The notes beneath the pieces were generated by a model. That model had not been told where the DNA came from, did not search any database, and saw only the letters and a program-made list of their open reading frames with translations. DNA of 64,000 nucleotides from Tsukamurella ocularis (GTDB taxonomy: Bacteria; Actinomycetota; Actinomycetes; Mycobacteriales; Mycobacteriaceae), in NCBI RefSeq assembly GCF_024807615.1, contig NZ_JANUCJ010000002.1:1054001-1118000 (forward strand), written 5' to 3'. The position numbers and the translations under genes were made by a program. Positions 63,797 through 64,000 of the stretch are shown in pieces (positions within the stretch are counted from its first letter, which is position 1; every line of letters starts with the position of its first letter).

Positions 63797-64000
63797 CGCG
63801 CCCGCCGACCGGCCTCCTGGGACCAGCATCCGCGATGCCAGTGCCGTCGGTCGGCGACGCCCCCGCACTCTGCGGACGGCCACACCACGACGTGCGCGGT
63901 CCCCACGGGGATCACCTGGTGGCATCCCGGACAGCGGTACTCCTTGACTGCGCCCGACCCGGTGACCGTACGCACCTGGTAGGCCTCGTCACCGAGGTCG
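63793..64000 (-). CDS. Zinc-ribbon-like conserved protein, N terminus outside the window
   Basis: The reading frame is open from the window edge (with DEAYQVRTVTGSGAVKEYRC) to the stop at 63793. CPGCHQVIPVGTAHVVVWP and the late RRHWHRGCW give a CxxC plus HxH and Cys set that should bind a metal. Small conserved actinobacterial proteins of unknown function have this layout. GTG at 63975 is probably internal. Confidence 0.75.
   Translation of the reverse strand, partial: DLGDEAYQVRTVTGSGAVKEYRCPGCHQVIPVGTAHVVVWPSAECGGVADRRHWHRGCWSQEAGRRAR

Overview
The window is about 70% GC actinobacterial chromosome from a mycolic-acid-type organism (order Mycobacteriales). The evidence is a type I fatty acid synthase, an LpqH-family lipoprotein, a haemophore-type haem-binding protein, FadD15- and FadD36-like ligases, GlgE, and the CysO/CysM/Mec cysteine route. 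The gene set would suit Tsukamurella or a close relative, but the sequence alone does not prove the genus. There are no insertion sequences, prophage or CRISPR arrays. One tRNA (Leu, anticodon TAG) is present.

Layout. 1-3534 is the N-terminal part of fas, running off the left edge. A 308-bp gap packed with palindromes separates it from a sirtuin gene. Then come a secreted WXG/PPE-like protein, an AroE-like dehydrogenase, a 1405-residue helicase-nuclease fusion, deaD and a fadD15-like ligase. From about 14.9 kb to 63.8 kb the gene content follows the M. tuberculosis block Rv1322A-Rv1343c: lprD-like, DUF3817, rdgB, rph, Rv1339-like phosphodiesterase, rhomboid, cysM, cysO, mec, DUF2017, clpS, pncB, dinG, glgE, glgB, thioredoxin-like, fadA4, mce. 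Accessory segments interrupt it. murI and glgP, which belong to that block in M. tuberculosis, are not at their expected places.

The largest insert, between pncB/pncA and dinG (about 26.5-40.7 kb), is a catabolic island. A urate operon (uraD-uraH-uricase-NCS2 permease) makes allantoin. A second operon (hyi-glxR-gcl-glxK) takes glyoxylate to 2-phosphoglycerate. Both start from nearly identical promoters with a GTGA-N6-TCAC palindrome between -35 and -10, so they are probably co-regulated. The allantoin-to-glyoxylate steps are not in the window. The island also holds two TetR genes with recognisable operators, a DUF2236 oxygenase, a LysR gene and decayed remnants of a GntR regulator and a transporter.

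Between glgB and the thioredoxin-like gene lie a metallo-hydrolase, lpqH, a malate:quinone oxidoreductase with a divergent LysR gene, fadD36, an esterase, and a sugar-type ABC importer operon without an ATPase. The right end has a fused PHA-synthase-like hydrolase/acyl-CoA-synthetase-like protein, fadA4 and mce, a FilP/Scy-like coiled-coil cytoskeletal gene and a zinc-ribbon protein cut by the edge.

A recurrent feature is a TANNNT hexamer 6-7 nt before the start codon with no Shine-Dalgarno sequence. It occurs at 17 genes and indicates leaderless transcripts. The clearest case is the 18-bp gap between clpS and pncB, where two overlapping -10 boxes on opposite strands serve both genes.
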